Assembly: GCF_002531755.2 (NCBI RefSeq)
Contig: NZ_CP035002.1
Location: 781,858 to 845,857 of the forward strand
DNA: 64,000 nt
Direction of reading: 5' to 3'
Source: Rhizobium acidisoli
Lineage (GTDB): Bacteria; Pseudomonadota; Alphaproteobacteria; Rhizobiales; Rhizobiaceae
Shown: piece after piece, positions 34,871-44,685 of the stretch
Position numbering within the stretch: the first letter of the stretch is position 1
Layout: the number at the start of each line of letters is the position of its first letter
Notes under the pieces: model-generated
The model's input: the letters and a program-made list of their open reading frames with translations, nothing else
Told to the model about the DNA's origin: nothing
Database searches by the model: none
Position numbers and translations under genes: made by a program

Positions 34871-35686
34871 TCAAGGCGCTCGGCCTTCAATGGCTGTCAA
34901 ATATCGCTCTACAGACCGCTCCACGGCACGGGTGCCGTTGCTTTCAATTGTCCTGCCCGGGAACGCACCATAAATTGCTTCAAAACGATATGGCAGCACC
35001 GCGTCCGAAATCCCTTTCACTGTTCGGGCGTCGAGCGGGATGAGGTTCGGGTAGCTGCGCATGAAGCTGACCCAGTTGCGATCCATGGTCACCTGCATGG
35101 TGTCGCCGACGAAGAGTGCGCCGCGTCCGCCTTCAAGCCAGGGGCAATGAAGCACAGAGCTGCCCGCGAAATGGCCGCCACACCGGACCATGGTCGCCCG
35201 GTCCAGCTGCAGCGTCTCGCCGGTCCAACACGTTAGGGCCGCGCCAGATCGTTGCAGCCATCCGCCGTCATCGGCGTGGATATGGATCGGCACGTCTCCG
35301 TAGGCCTCGCTCCATTCGATCATCGATGAATAGAAATGGGGGTGGGAGATTGCAATTACGCTCAACCCACCCATGGCAGAAATCCGGTCTTTGCTAGCTT
35401 CGTCGATGAGGCTGAGACAGTCCCACAGGATATTGCCACCTGGTCCTTCGATGAAAAAGGCACGCTGACCAATTCCGAAGTGAGGAGAGATCTGCAGGCT
35501 GTGAATGCCGCGCGCTTCCTCGTTCCAGATGACGCTGTGCGTCTGGCTCAATTCCGCACTGTCCGTCCACTCTTGGCCTGCTTTCGGCACGAATTGGCGA
35601 TCGTCTTGGCAGATCGGGCAGGCGGCCGGCGGTTCGGAGCTCTCGCTGAACTGGGTGCCGCATGTCACGCAGATAAAACACGTCAT
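34871..35686 (-). CDS. MBL-fold protein with N-terminal zinc ribbon
   Basis: This protein of about 271 residues opens with a zinc ribbon or rubredoxin-like knuckle (CVTCGTQF, then ACPICQDD). The rest has the arrangement of a metallo-beta-lactamase fold (GPGGNILWDCLSL, AISHPHFYSSMIEW, ALFVGDTMQV), but HxHxDH is replaced by SHPHFYSS, so metal binding or activity may differ. The start at the ATG (35686) gives the cysteine knuckle directly; a TTG two codons earlier is possible. It neighbours SRAP genes but shares no obvious promoter with them. Confidence 0.75.
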   Translation of the reverse strand: MTCFICVTCGTQFSESSEPPAACPICQDDRQFVPKAGQEWTDSAELSQTHSVIWNEEARGIHSLQISPHFGIGQRAFFIEGPGGNILWDCLSLIDEASKDRISAMGGLSVIAISHPHFYSSMIEWSEAYGDVPIHIHADDGGWLQRSGAALTCWTGETLQLDRATMVRCGGHFAGSSVLHCPWLEGGRGALFVGDTMQVTMDRNWVSFMRSYPNLIPLDARTVKGISDAVLPYRFEAIYGAFPGRTIESNGTRAVERSVERYLTAIEGRAP

Positions 35687-35730
35687 CCTCAAACAAACCG
35701 TTGGAGCGAGTCAATTTTGCGCGCCGGGGA

Positions 35731-36321
35731 TTACCCAACCTGTTCCACAGCGAGGGTGCCCGCGGTAAGCGGCCTGATCAACGACTTTGCCGAAACGGTC
35801 GGATCTAGCCAGTCGGCCCATGCGTCGCGCTCGAGGATGACGATCTGACGGTCGTGGTACGGCGCAATGTCCGGCCCCGGTTCCATCGTCAGCATCGTGA
35901 AGGCTTGGCCTACCTCGGGTGTCTCGCGCCAGATGCCGGCGATGCAGAAGATCGGCTCGTCCTTCTTCGTGAATAGCCACTTGTCCTTGCGCTTCTTTTT
36001 CGGGTCCTTTGGGTCTGTGAACTCGTAGAAGCCGTCGGCAATGATGAGACAGCGATTGGAGGCGAACTCCCGACCCTCCGACCGGAAATTATACACCGGC
36101 CGCTTATTGGGTCCGGGCCAGCTCCAGCGCCGCTGCACGAGCTCGGCCTCATCGTTGGCTCCATCGATCGTCCTGACGATGGGACCGGGATCGGTGATCT
36201 TGATATCCTCCCGCGCTTGGAGGTTGGGTATGCCTTCACCAAAGCGGATCTTGATCTTCAGGTCGGCGAAGTCCTTCGCGATCGAAGCAGCATCCACCAT
36301 AAGCCGGTAATCATTGCACAT
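35731..36321 (-). CDS. SOS response-associated peptidase / abasic-site shield (SRAP, YedK-HMCES)
   Basis: This 196-residue SRAP protein has the catalytic cysteine at position 2 (MCNDYRL). Family blocks follow: NFRSEGREFASNRCLI, GFYEFTDP, FCIAGIW, and APYHDRQIVIL with the conserved histidine. SRAP proteins form a thiazolidine bond with abasic sites in single-stranded DNA, protecting cells from strand breaks. A LexA-type box lies 36 bases upstream, so SOS induction is likely. It is divergent from a second SRAP-like gene. Confidence 0.9.
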   Translation of the reverse strand: MCNDYRLMVDAASIAKDFADLKIKIRFGEGIPNLQAREDIKITDPGPIVRTIDGANDEAELVQRRWSWPGPNKRPVYNFRSEGREFASNRCLIIADGFYEFTDPKDPKKKRKDKWLFTKKDEPIFCIAGIWRETPEVGQAFTMLTMEPGPDIAPYHDRQIVILERDAWADWLDPTVSAKSLIRPLTAGTLAVEQVG

Positions 36322-36357
36322 GCGTCCCCCATTACAGGTTGGTTGCTTCGAAAAATC

Positions 36358-36372
36358 GTTCCTGATATGTTC
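36358..36372. promoter_or_regulatory. LexA (SOS) box between divergent SRAP genes
   Basis: GTTC-N7-GTTC is the reverse complement of GAAC-N7-GAAC, the direct-repeat LexA box of alphaproteobacteria. It lies in the 56-base gap between the two divergent SRAP genes. Confidence 0.8.
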
Positions 36373-36377
36373 TATCT

Positions 36378-36875
36378 ATGATGAGCGCGAAGGTTTTCCA
36401 GTCCGACGCGCCGCTCGACGAGCGCCGCGTCATCATAAGACGCCATGACGGCGATGTGGAGATGGTGGAGCTGCCATGGGGGCTTCGTCCCCGCGACGGC
36501 GGCCCGCGCGCCGTCAACGTCGTCCGATCGGAAGGACGGACCTTCCCGAACCACCGCTGTCTCGTCCCTGCCTCGGAGTTTCGTCATGAGAGCTTCAGCT
36601 TCTCGCTCGCCAATGGCGACTGGTTCTATTTCGCAGGGATCTGGCGGCCGGCGGTCGACGATTGGCCGGAAGCCTATGCCATCATGACCATCGAGGCGAA
36701 TGCCGATATCGCGCCATTCCACGACCGCCAGATGGCGGTGCTGACGAGGGACCAACGCATGGCCTGGCTTGACGGTCTCGTCCCCGAAGACGAAATCCTG
36801 CGGCCGCTGCCGAGCGGGACCTTCCGGATCAAGCGCCACGCGGGCGCATCTGCCCAGCCGATGCTGGCGGTCTAA
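36378..36875 (+). CDS. SRAP-like protein without the catalytic N-terminal cysteine
   Basis: This 165-residue protein matches the later SRAP segments: ELPWGLRPRDGG, NVVRSEGRTFPNHRCLVPASEF, FAGIWRP, APFHDRQMAVLTRD. It begins at MMSAKVFQ instead of MCxR and has no Cys near the start, so it cannot form the usual thiazolidine link. The LexA box abuts the start codon, leaving almost no 5' leader. It could be a partner, a regulator or a non-catalytic DNA binder. The stop overlaps the end of dinB, which is convergent. Confidence 0.8.
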   Translation: MMSAKVFQSDAPLDERRVIIRRHDGDVEMVELPWGLRPRDGGPRAVNVVRSEGRTFPNHRCLVPASEFRHESFSFSLANGDWFYFAGIWRPAVDDWPEAYAIMTIEANADIAPFHDRQMAVLTRDQRMAWLDGLVPEDEILRPLPSGTFRIKRHAGASAQPMLAV

Positions 36876-37963
36876 AGCGCCAACCGCAACTGCGGCTCCG
36901 TTGAAGCGGCGCGCCGTTCCAGCGAGGACAGGGTGACGCCGAGCAGACGAATGCCCTTTCGGGGCGGAAAGATCGGCGCCAGCAGCAAGCTGACGATCTC
37001 CTCCAGGTCGGTGATCGCCGCCAGAGGTGCCGCTACCGTCTTGCTGCGGGTAATCTGGTTGAAGTCGGCATATTTGACCTTGAGCGTCACCGTCTTGGCG
37101 CCAATCCCATTGGCCTCGCAATAACCCCACACCTTTTTGATCAGCGGCTGAAGCCCCTCGCGGGCCGGGTCGTAGGCATGGAGGTCCTGGGAGAACGTAT
37201 CTTCGGCGCCGACGGATTTGCGCACCCGGTTCGGCTTTACCTGGCGTTCGTCGATACCGCGGGCGATGCCGTAAAAATACGGACCGGACTTCCCGAAATG
37301 CTCGACCAGGAACTCGAGCGTCTTCTGCTTGAGGTCGGCGCCGGTATCGATCCCGAGCCGGTGCATCTTTTCGGCCGTGGCGGGGCCGACGCCGTGGAAT
37401 TTCTTGACGGGAAGCGCTTCGACGAAGGACGGCCCGTTCTTCGGCGTGATGACGGCCTGGCCGTTCGGCTTGTTCAGGTCGCTCGCCATCTTGGCGAGGA
37501 ACTTGTTGTAGGAAATCCCGGCCGAGGCGTTGAGGCCGGTGACCTGCTTGATCCTGGCGCGGATCTCCATCGCGATCTCGGTAGCGATCTCCATGCCCTT
37601 GAGATTGTGCGTGACATCGAGATAGGCTTCGTCGAGCGAGAGTGGTTCGATCAGCGGCGTGTATTCGGTGAAGATGTCGCGGATCTGCTGCGACACCGCC
37701 TTGTAGACTTCGAAGCGCGGCGGCACGAAAATCAGCTCCGGACATTTGCGCTTGGCGGTCACTGACGGCATCGCCGAGTGGACACCATAGGCACGGGCCT
37801 CGTAGCTCGCCGCCGCCACCACGCCGCGGGCGGCCGATCCACCGACGGCAATCGGCTTGCCGCGCAATTCCGGGTTATCGCGCTGTTCGACCGAGGCGTA
37901 AAAGGCATCCATGTCGACATGAACGATCTTGCGCGGCCGCTCGTGACCTTCATCGTTTGTCAT
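36872..37963 (-). CDS. dinB: DNA polymerase IV (Y family)
   Basis: This 363-residue Y-family polymerase has catalytic acidic residues in HVDMDAFYASVEQRDNPEL and EPLSLDEAYLDVT, palm and fingers regions, a helix-hairpin-helix thumb (KFHGVGPATAEKMHRLGI) and a little-finger domain. It should copy damaged templates. The start (GTC-ATGAC) overlaps the stop of the small gene at 37960-38226, so the two are coupled. No LexA box is obvious upstream of the pair. Confidence 0.93.
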   Translation of the reverse strand: MTNDEGHERPRKIVHVDMDAFYASVEQRDNPELRGKPIAVGGSAARGVVAAASYEARAYGVHSAMPSVTAKRKCPELIFVPPRFEVYKAVSQQIRDIFTEYTPLIEPLSLDEAYLDVTHNLKGMEIATEIAMEIRARIKQVTGLNASAGISYNKFLAKMASDLNKPNGQAVITPKNGPSFVEALPVKKFHGVGPATAEKMHRLGIDTGADLKQKTLEFLVEHFGKSGPYFYGIARGIDERQVKPNRVRKSVGAEDTFSQDLHAYDPAREGLQPLIKKVWGYCEANGIGAKTVTLKVKYADFNQITRSKTVAAPLAAITDLEEIVSLLLAPIFPPRKGIRLLGVTLSSLERRAASTEPQLRLAL

Positions 37964-38226
37964 GACTGGCTTCCATCAGGACCATCTATGTCCCCCAGAG
38001 ATGGGAAGTGCGCGCCGCATTTGTCACCTTCCGGCGTTTGCATGCGCTCGCAGCCCATGGCCATCCGACGGCGAAGGACCGCGAAGCTCACACCGGCGCC
38101 GAACGCTTTCACCAACAGCTTGCGCTCGATCGCGCCATGGCGGTCACATCGCCGACAGATGAATTCGATAACCGGCTCACGATAATCCTTCAGTCTCAGA
38201 TCACTCAATGGGCCGGGTCCGGCCAT
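37960..38226 (-). CDS. small protein coupled to dinB
   Basis: This encodes 88 residues. A CRRCDRHG cysteine-pair motif near residue 24 and a further Cys pair (CERMQTPEGDKCGAHF) suggest a metal-binding fold. The ATGA overlap with dinB shows they are co-transcribed and co-translated. I recognise no named family. A role with DNA polymerase IV is suggested by position only. Confidence 0.65.
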   Translation of the reverse strand: MAGPGPLSDLRLKDYREPVIEFICRRCDRHGAIERKLLVKAFGAGVSFAVLRRRMAMGCERMQTPEGDKCGAHFPSLGDIDGPDGSQS

Positions 38227-38340
38227 GCGAAAAAATTCCTAATTCAGTCATCGGGTTGAATCCGTTCATGGAATCCGTCAGGGCCGCGCCCGCGCTCAAC
38301 TTGAGCGCGCCGGACGCGCATTGACTCGTTTTTACTTTGA
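38227..38340. other. palindrome upstream of imuA
   Basis: The space between the dinB-coupled gene and imuA carries GCGCTCAA-C-TTGAGCGC (38292-38308), a perfect 8-bp inverted repeat with a 1-base centre. It lies just before the imuA LexA box; a second regulator or cruciform is possible. Confidence 0.4.
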
Positions 38341-38355
38341 GAACAAATAAAGAAC
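38341..38355 (+). promoter_or_regulatory. LexA (SOS) box upstream of imuA-imuB-dnaE2
   Basis: GAAC-AAATAAA-GAAC matches the alphaproteobacterial LexA direct repeat exactly with 7-base spacing, 46 bases before the imuA start. Confidence 0.88.
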
Positions 38356-38400
38356 ATATCGCCTCTTCTCAAGTCGAAAACGGGTTGCCGTAAGGAGATC

Positions 38401-39162
38401 ATGACCACAGCCGTCGCCACTTCGAATGCCGTTCTCGACGAGTTGCGCGAGAAAATAGCCAGCCTGGAAGGGACCGGCCTGCGCCATCGCAGTTTCCTGC
38501 CGTTCGGCCTTAGCGAGATCGATGCGCAGCTTCCGGGAGGCGGCCTGGCCTATGGCGCGTTGCATGAAGTCGCCGGCGGCGGAAACGGCGCGATCGACGG
38601 GGCGGCCGCGGCACTCTTCATCGGCGGCATTGCGGCGCGCACCACCGGCAAGGTGGTCTGGTGCCTAACGCGCTTCGATCTCTTCTTTCCGGCACTTGCC
38701 CAGATCGGGCTTCATCCCGACCGCGTCATCTTCGTCGAATGCGACAAGGAAGAGACGGTGCTGGCGAGCTTCGAAGAGGCGTTGCGCTATGGCGGCCTCG
38801 GCGCCGTCGTCGCCGAACTGGTGCGCCTGCCGATGACGGCATCGCGCCGTCTGCAGCTTGCGGCGGAAAAGTCCGGCACATTGGGCTTGGTGATCCGCCG
38901 ATGGCGGCGCCAGACGGAAGCCTCCGATTTCGGTATGCCGACGGCAGCTGTAACCCGCTGGCGGATCTCGGTGCTGCCATCCGAGCCGCTTCCCGTACCG
39001 GGTGTCGGCCGCGCGCGCTGGCTCGCAGAACTCATGCGGGTGAGGGCAGGCGAGGGAGGAGAGTTCATTATCGGAGCATGTGATGGCCAGGGTCGTATCT
39101 GTCTTTCTTCCGACACTGCCGACCGACCGGATCAGACGCGCCGATCCTTCGCTCTCCCCTAA
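38401..39162 (+). CDS. imuA: translesion mutasome protein ImuA
   Basis: This 253-residue RecA-like protein has the core FLPFGLSEIDAQLPGGGLAYGALHEV and a DKEETVLASFEEAL block typical of ImuA. The classical Walker A lysine is replaced in this family, so ATP binding may differ from RecA. ImuA links RecA or the replisome to the ImuB-DnaE2 mutasome. The ATG follows GTAAGGAG, and the end overlaps the imuB start. Confidence 0.9.
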   Translation: MTTAVATSNAVLDELREKIASLEGTGLRHRSFLPFGLSEIDAQLPGGGLAYGALHEVAGGGNGAIDGAAAALFIGGIAARTTGKVVWCLTRFDLFFPALAQIGLHPDRVIFVECDKEETVLASFEEALRYGGLGAVVAELVRLPMTASRRLQLAAEKSGTLGLVIRRWRRQTEASDFGMPTAAVTRWRISVLPSEPLPVPGVGRARWLAELMRVRAGEGGEFIIGACDGQGRICLSSDTADRPDQTRRSFALP

Positions 39163-40597
39163 CACGCCGCTCGTGGTGATCGCCAGGAGCGGCTCGAAGC
39201 GATGGGTGGCGGCGGCCGACCGGGCAGCCCTCAAACTCGGGCTGCGCGTCGGCATGCCGGCCGCCAAGGCGCAGGCGCTGGTCCAGGGGCTGACGATGAT
39301 TGATGCCGACCCAGTAGCCGACCTCGCAACACTCGAACGGCTGACGTTATGGGCCTTGTCGCAATATTCTCCCGTGGTCACCATGGATCCTCCGGACGGC
39401 ATTGTGATGGATACCGCAGGCGCCGATCATCTGCAGGGTGGCGAAGACCTGATGCTCTCTGGTCTCGTCAACCGTTTCCGCGGCCGCGGTCTTGCAGCGC
39501 GAGCGGCGGTCGCCGACAGCTGGGGCGCCGCGCATGCGCTCGCCCGCTCCACGAATCGCGAGACGATTATCATCTCACGCGGCGAGACCGCCAAGGCTGT
39601 GAACCGGCTGCCGCTGTCCTCGCTGCGCCTGCCGGTCGAAATCGTCGCAAGTCTCCGCACCCTCGGCTTCGCCACCGTCGGTGATCTTGCCGCTACGCCG
39701 CGCGCGCCGCTGACGCTGCGTTTCGGTCCGGAGATCGGGCGGCGCCTCGACCAGATGTTCGGCCGCATCGCCGAGCCGATCGATCCGATCCGGCCGGCCG
39801 ACCTCGTCGAGGTGCAAAAATCCTTTGCTGAACCGATCGGCGCACCGGAGACCATCGAGAAATATGTGAGCCGCCTGGTGCGGCAGCTCTGTCTGGAGCT
39901 CGAGAAGCGGGGACTTGGGGTGCGGCGCGCCGACCTGATCGTCCACCGCGTCGACAACACGCTTCAGTCGCTTCGGGCCGGCACAGCCAAACCGGTCCGT
40001 GACATTGCCTGGCTGACCAAACTCTTCCGTGATCGGATCGAGAAGATCGAGCCTGGCTTCGGTATCGACAAGCTGAGCCTGACCGCTATCATTGCCGAAC
40101 CGCTCGTTGACGTGCAGTCGGCCTCCTCGTTGATGGAAGAACAGGTCACCGATGTGACGCCGCTCATCGATGTGCTCGGCAATCGCGGAGGCCAGCGGAT
40201 TTTTCGCGTGGCGCCAGTGGCAAGCGACGTCCCGGAACGCAGCGTCCAGCGCATTGCGCCTACCGCAGACGAGATCGGCGCTACCTGGCCGCTCCATTGG
40301 CCGCGGCCTTCCAGGCTTTTGCCGCATCCGGAGGCGATCGAGGTGATTGCGCTTCTGCCCGATCATCCGCCGGTCTCCTTTACCTGGCGCGGCAAGCGGC
40401 GTCGGGTGAAGCGTGCCGACGGCCCGGAGCGTATCTTCGGTGAGTGGTGGCAACGCAGCTCCGAATGGGTCGCCGTGCGTGACTACTTCGTCGTCGAGGA
40501 CGATGCGGGCGAGCGCTTCTGGATTTTCCGCTCCGGCGACGGCGTCGATACGGAAACCGGATCGCACGCATGGTTCCTGCATGGAGTCTTTGCCTGA
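39083..40597 (+). CDS. imuB: translesion mutasome adaptor ImuB (inactive Y-family polymerase)
   Basis: The protein is about 504 residues long with the Y-family fold, but the usual DMDAFF motif is replaced by [11 protein letters not shown] and the second acidic motif is absent, so it should not polymerise. It contains little-finger and beta-clamp-binding features expected of the ImuB adaptor that brings DnaE2 to the clamp. The ATG lies at 39083; a GTG one codon earlier is possible. The gene overlaps both neighbours, so the three are translated as a unit. Confidence 0.9.
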   Translation: MARVVSVFLPTLPTDRIRRADPSLSPNTPLVVIARSGSKRWVAAADRAALKLGLRVGMPAAKAQALVQGLTMIDADPVADLATLERLTLWALSQYSPVVTMDPPDGIVMDTAGADHLQGGEDLMLSGLVNRFRGRGLAARAAVADSWGAAHALARSTNRETIIISRGETAKAVNRLPLSSLRLPVEIVASLRTLGFATVGDLAATPRAPLTLRFGPEIGRRLDQMFGRIAEPIDPIRPADLVEVQKSFAEPIGAPETIEKYVSRLVRQLCLELEKRGLGVRRADLIVHRVDNTLQSLRAGTAKPVRDIAWLTKLFRDRIEKIEPGFGIDKLSLTAIIAEPLVDVQSASSLMEEQVTDVTPLIDVLGNRGGQRIFRVAPVASDVPERSVQRIAPTADEIGATWPLHWPRPSRLLPHPEAIEVIALLPDHPPVSFTWRGKRRRVKRADGPERIFGEWWQRSSEWVAVRDYFVVEDDAGERFWIFRSGDGVDTETGSHAWFLHGVFA

Positions 40598-43500
40598 TGC
40601 GCTACGCCGAACTGCAGGTCACCACGCATTTCTCGTTCCTCCGCGGCGCAAGCTCGGCGGAGGAGCTGTTCGCGACCGCCAAGCTGATGGGCATCGAGGC
40701 GCTCGGCATCGTCGACCGCAACAGCCTGGCCGGCATCGTCCGGGCGCTCGAGGCCTCGCGCGCCACCGGTCTGCGGCTGGTCGTCGGCTGTCGGCTCGAT
40801 TTGACTGACGGAACGTCGATTCTCGTCTACCCCACCGACCGCGCCGCCTATTCGCGGCTGACGCGGCTGCTAACCCTGGGCAAGGGCCGGGGCGGGAAGG
40901 CCAAGTGCATCCTGCAGCTCGACGATGTGGCGCACTATTGCGAAGGCCTAATCGGCATCCTGGTGCCGGATATGCCAGACGACACCTGCGCCGTGCAGCT
41001 CAGGAAGATGGCAGAAATCTTCGGCGACCGCGCCTATGTCTCACTCTGTCTGCGCCGGCGCCCGAATGATCAACTGCGGCTGCATGAGCTGTCGAACCTG
41101 GCGATAAAGCACCGGGTGAAGACGGTGGTCACCAACGACGTGCTGTTTCATGAGCCCGGCCGGCGGCAGTTGCAGGATGTCGTCACCTGCATCCGCACAA
41201 GGACAACCATCGACGATGTCGGCTTCGAGCGCGAGCGGCATGCCGACCGTTATCTGAAGCCGCCCGAAGAGATGGCGCGTCTGTTTCCCCGCTATCCGGA
41301 AGCGCTGGCGCGGACGACGGAGATCGTCGAGCGCTGCAGGTTTTCACTGGAAGAGCTCGTCTATCAGTATCCGGAAGAGGCGCTGATCCCGGGCATGACG
41401 GCGCAACAGTCGCTGGAGCACTACACCTGGAAGGGCGTCAGGGCGCGTTATCCGGAAGGGCTGCCGGCGCATGTCGACAAGACCATCCGCCATGAATTGA
41501 CGCTGATTGAGACCATGAGATATGCGCCGTATTTCCTGACGGTGTTCTCGATCGTCCGCTATGCCCGATCGAAGGACATTCTCTGCCAGGGCAGGGGATC
41601 GGCGGCGAACTCTGCCGTCTGCTATGTGCTCGGCATCACCTCGATCGATCCCGACACCAACGACCTTCTCTTCGAGCGCTTCGTCTCCCAGGAGCGCGAC
41701 GAGCCGCCCGACATCGATGTCGATTTCGAGCACGAACGGCGCGAGGAGGTGATCCAGTGGATCTACAAGACCTACGGCCACGACAAGGCGGCGCTCTGCT
41801 CCACCGTGACCCGCTATCGCGCCAAGGGCGCCATTCGCGACGTCGGCAAGGCCCTTGCCCTGCCCGAGGATCTTATTAAGTCGCTTTCTTCCGGTATCTG
41901 GTCCTGGTCGGAGACGGTCGGCGAGAGCCAGGTGCTCGCCCTCGGCCTCAATCCGGATGACCGTCGTCTCGCCTTGACCCTGCAGCTTGCCCAGCAGCTG
42001 ATGGGAGCACCGCGGCATCTTGGCCAGCATCCCGGCGGCTTCGTCCTGACCCATGACAGGCTCGATCATCTCGTGCCGATCGAACCGGCGGCGATGGCCG
42101 ACCGCCAGGTGATCGAATGGGACAAGGATGACGTCGAGGCGCTGAAGATGATGAAGGTCGACGTGCTGGCGCTCGGCATGCTGACCTGCATGGCCAAGGC
42201 CTTTGCCCTCATCGGCGAGCACAAGCATCAGGATCTCGACCTCGCCACCATCCCACAGGAGGATCCGCCGACCTATGCGATGATCCGCAAGGCCGACACT
42301 TTGGGGACGTTTCAGATCGAGAGCCGGGCGCAGATGTCGATGCTTCCCCGTATGAAACCGAAAACCTTTTATGACCTCGTCATCCAGGTGGCGATCGTTC
42401 GCCCCGGACCGATCCAGGGCGATATGGTCCATCCCTATCTGCGCCGGCGCGAAGGCAAGGAGAAGGTCGAGTATCCGACGCCCGAACTGGAGGCGGTCCT
42501 CTACAAGACGCTGGGCGTGCCGCTGTTTCAGGAGTCGGCGATGAAGGTGGCGATGGTCTGTGCCGGGTTTACCGGAGGTGAAGCCGACCAGCTCAGGAAA
42601 TCCATGGCGACCTTCAAGTTCACCGGCGGCGTCTCTCGATTCCAGGACAAGCTTGTCAACGGGATGATCCGGAAAGGCTACACAAAGGAGTTTGCCGAGA
42701 AGACCTTCTCGCAACTGGAAGGATTTGGCAGCTATGGCTTTCCCGAAAGCCATGCCGCCTCCTTCGCACTGATCGCCTATGCCTCAAGCTATGTGAAATG
42801 CCATTTTCCGGATGTATTTTGCGCAGCTCTCCTGAACTCGCAGCCGATGGGCTTCTATGCCCCGGCACAGATCGTTTCCGACGCGAGGAAACACGGCGTC
42901 GAGGTCCGTCCGATCTGCGTCAACCGCTCGCGGTGGGATTGCACGCTCGAGGAGGTGGAGGGCACCGACCGGCATGCGGTACGGCTCGGCATGCGCCTGG
43001 TACGCGGATTGGCGACTGCCGACGCCGCACGTATTGTCGCCTCGCGCGCTGACGAACCCTTCGCATCGGTGGACGACATGTGGAGGCGGTCGGGTGTGCC
43101 GGTGGCGTCACTTGTCGAGCTTGCCGAAGCGGACGCCTTCCTGCCGTCATTGCGGCTCGAACGGCGCGATGCGCTCTGGTCGATCAAGGCGTTGCGCGAC
43201 GAGCCGCTGCCGCTGTTCACCGCGGCAGCCGAACGCGAGGCGCGGGCGATTGCCGAGCAGCAGGAGCCGGACGTCGAGCTGCAGCAGATGACCGACGGCC
43301 ATAACGTCGTCGAGGATTACAGCCACATCGGCCTGACCCTGCGGGAGCACCCGTTGAGATTCCTGCGGGCCGATCTCACCAAGCGCCAGATCGTCACCTG
43401 TGCTGAGGCGATGACGGCACGCGATGGCCAGTGGCTGATGGCAGCCGGCCTGGTGCTGGTGCGCCAGCGGCCGGGTTCGGCGAAGGGCGTGATGTTCATC

Positions 43501-43860
43501 ACCATCGAGGACGAGACCGGAATAGCCAATATCGTCGTCTGGCCGAAGCTGTTCGAGCGGTCGCGCCGCGTGGTGCTCGGCGCCAGCATGATGGCAATCA
43601 ACGGCAGGATCCAGCGGGAAGGCGAGGTTGTTCACCTGGTCGCCCAGCAGCTCTTCGATCTATCGGCAGATCTGTCAGGGCTTGCCGGGCGCGACGGCGC
43701 GTTTCATCCGCCGACCGGGCGCGGCGACGAGTTCGCCCATGGCTCGCCCGGCAGCCCGGATTCGCGCGAAAAGGCCCCAGCAGGGGTTCGGGCCAGGGAT
43801 ATGTTCACGCCGGATCTTCATATCGATACGCTGAAGATCAAGAGCCGGAATTTTCACTAG
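40597..43860 (+). CDS. dnaE2: error-prone DNA polymerase DnaE2
   Basis: This 1087-residue C-family polymerase starts with a PHP domain ([18 protein letters not shown]), continues with polymerase motifs including [16 protein letters not shown] and [16 protein letters not shown] (catalytic Asp pair), and ends in an OB-fold. It makes damage-induced mutations together with ImuA and ImuB. The ATG shares bases with the imuB stop (TGATG), so the true start is 40597; a longer reading from 40570 runs into imuB. Its length is normal for DnaE2. Confidence 0.95.
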   Translation: MRYAELQVTTHFSFLRGASSAEELFATAKLMGIEALGIVDRNSLAGIVRALEASRATGLRLVVGCRLDLTDGTSILVYPTDRAAYSRLTRLLTLGKGRGGKAKCILQLDDVAHYCEGLIGILVPDMPDDTCAVQLRKMAEIFGDRAYVSLCLRRRPNDQLRLHELSNLAIKHRVKTVVTNDVLFHEPGRRQLQDVVTCIRTRTTIDDVGFERERHADRYLKPPEEMARLFPRYPEALARTTEIVERCRFSLEELVYQYPEEALIPGMTAQQSLEHYTWKGVRARYPEGLPAHVDKTIRHELTLIETMRYAPYFLTVFSIVRYARSKDILCQGRGSAANSAVCYVLGITSIDPDTNDLLFERFVSQERDEPPDIDVDFEHERREEVIQWIYKTYGHDKAALCSTVTRYRAKGAIRDVGKALALPEDLIKSLSSGIWSWSETVGESQVLALGLNPDDRRLALTLQLAQQLMGAPRHLGQHPGGFVLTHDRLDHLVPIEPAAMADRQVIEWDKDDVEALKMMKVDVLALGMLTCMAKAFALIGEHKHQDLDLATIPQEDPPTYAMIRKADTLGTFQIESRAQMSMLPRMKPKTFYDLVIQVAIVRPGPIQGDMVHPYLRRREGKEKVEYPTPELEAVLYKTLGVPLFQESAMKVAMVCAGFTGGEADQLRKSMATFKFTGGVSRFQDKLVNGMIRKGYTKEFAEKTFSQLEGFGSYGFPESHAASFALIAYASSYVKCHFPDVFCAALLNSQPMGFYAPAQIVSDARKHGVEVRPICVNRSRWDCTLEEVEGTDRHAVRLGMRLVRGLATADAARIVASRADEPFASVDDMWRRSGVPVASLVELAEADAFLPSLRLERRDALWSIKALRDEPLPLFTAAAEREARAIAEQQEPDVELQQMTDGHNVVEDYSHIGLTLREHPLRFLRADLTKRQIVTCAEAMTARDGQWLMAAGLVLVRQRPGSAKGVMFITIEDETGIANIVVWPKLFERSRRVVLGASMMAINGRIQREGEVVHLVAQQLFDLSADLSGLAGRDGAFHPPTGRGDEFAHGSPGSPDSREKAPAGVRARDMFTPDLHIDTLKIKSRNFH

Positions 43861-44076
43861 ATTGGCCGCGGCCTGATTGCTGCAATCGCGGGGCCGTTGG
43901 TTCGATTCCGATCAAGACCTGAGAGCTCACCCCTGCTAGAGATCTGGCATAGTCGCGTCCGTTGATTTCCGCAGCACGTGCTTCGAGCCAATCCCGACAA
44001 GCTTTGCAACGCCAGGAACTTCGTCGTCGCGAAGATCGTGCGGCCCGTTCGGTTCCGCACCCAATTCGGAGCCTCT
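43861..44076. other. spacer after dnaE2
   Basis: No gene or strong terminator is visible. A TTGGTTCGATTCC segment near 43895 resembles a tRNA T-loop but is not part of a foldable tRNA. Confidence 0.3.
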
Positions 44077-44101
44077 GGAACTTGCATCCCATGCGAAGGT
44101 T
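44077..44101 (+). promoter_or_regulatory. EcfG-like promoter candidate
   Basis: GGAAC (44077-44081), 16 bases, GGTT (44098-44101), 30 bases before the DUF982 start at 44131. Confidence 0.4.
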
Positions 44102-44130
44102 TGTCGTAACGAAACAAACGGAGTTCTTTC

Positions 44131-44386
44131 ATGGACAAGGTCATCGACGTCGCTTTCCACGTCACCTGGCAATGTCTTAGTCCGGATTGGCAACGGCATG
44201 CGGGAACGCATTGACGGGCCGGACGCGGCATTGGCGGCGCTTCTCCACCGCTGGCCGTCGAGCAGTCAACCGGAATACGCGGTCGCCAAGCGTCGCTGCG
44301 TCGAGGCGATCGCGAGTCACGGTAGCCCGGAGCTTGCCCGCATCGCGTTTGTTGATGCGGCGGTGTCGGCTAGGGTCCTCGGATGA
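44131..44386 (+). pseudogene. DUF982 protein, probably frameshifted
   Basis: The ATG at 44131 (after a GGAG site) starts MDKVIDVAFHV, but this frame soon hits a stop. The family-like continuation NVLVRIGNGMRERIDGPDAALAALLHRW, then EYAVAKRRCVEAI and ARIAFVDAAVSAR, lies in another frame to 44386. One extra base near 44165 explains the break, since removing it gives HVPGNVLVRIGNG. DUF982 proteins are small and of unknown function. A downstream ATG at 44198 could yield a shortened 62-residue product. Confidence 0.6.
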
Positions 44387-44544
44387 TAAGATTACAGCGG
44401 CGGCCCAGCGCACCTCCGGTGGAGCCCGGCAGGACAAATCCAAATTCCGCGTGTTCCACCGCTCTTCCCATGTTGCGTAACGGAGGGTGCTGGCTCAAGG
44501 GCCAGCGCCGCAGCGATTGCCGCGGTGGCATCTCAACCGTAGTG
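44387..44544. other. spacer, no gene seen
   Basis: This leads into a low-GC promoter region. It has no open frame with a ribosome-binding site. Confidence 0.3.
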
Positions 44545-44675
44545 CTATACTAGAGTTTATAAATTAGTATAATTGGTTATGCCGATTATTGGAGAGGAGG
44601 GGGCAGCGTCCACTGGGCAAAAGCCGCCAAGCTTGCTTTCGGGTTTTTCCTATACTAGATTTGTAAAAACGATAT
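44545..44675 (+). promoter_or_regulatory. low-GC promoter region with two CTATACTAGA sites
   Basis: CTATACTAGA occurs at 44545 and 44650. The first is half of an inverted repeat, TATACTA (44546-44552) and TAGTATA (44565-44571), that overlaps a TATAAT -10-like element (44568-44573). The second sits 36 bases before the GTG start and is followed by a GATATA half. This looks like the operator and promoter of the nucleotidyltransferase gene, and the AT content stands out from the surroundings. Confidence 0.5.
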
Positions 44676-44685
44676 AGAGGCAGCC

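Noticed and set aside
34867..36321. Long plus-strand frames opposite the MBL and SRAP genes
   Set aside because: They mirror the codon structure of real minus-strand genes and have no motifs.
38292..38308. Perfect palindrome as terminator for dinB-side transcripts
   Set aside because: No T-run and the centre is a single base, so it is not a usable terminator; kept only as a palindrome.
41344..42753. 469-residue minus-strand frame opposite dnaE2
   Set aside because: High-GC antisense shadow without ribosome-binding site or domain; dnaE2 is certain.
43861..43930. tRNA-like 3' half with TTGGTTCGATTCC
   Set aside because: The T-loop is plausible but no acceptor stem, D-arm or anticodon arm can be folded around it, so I do not call a tRNA.
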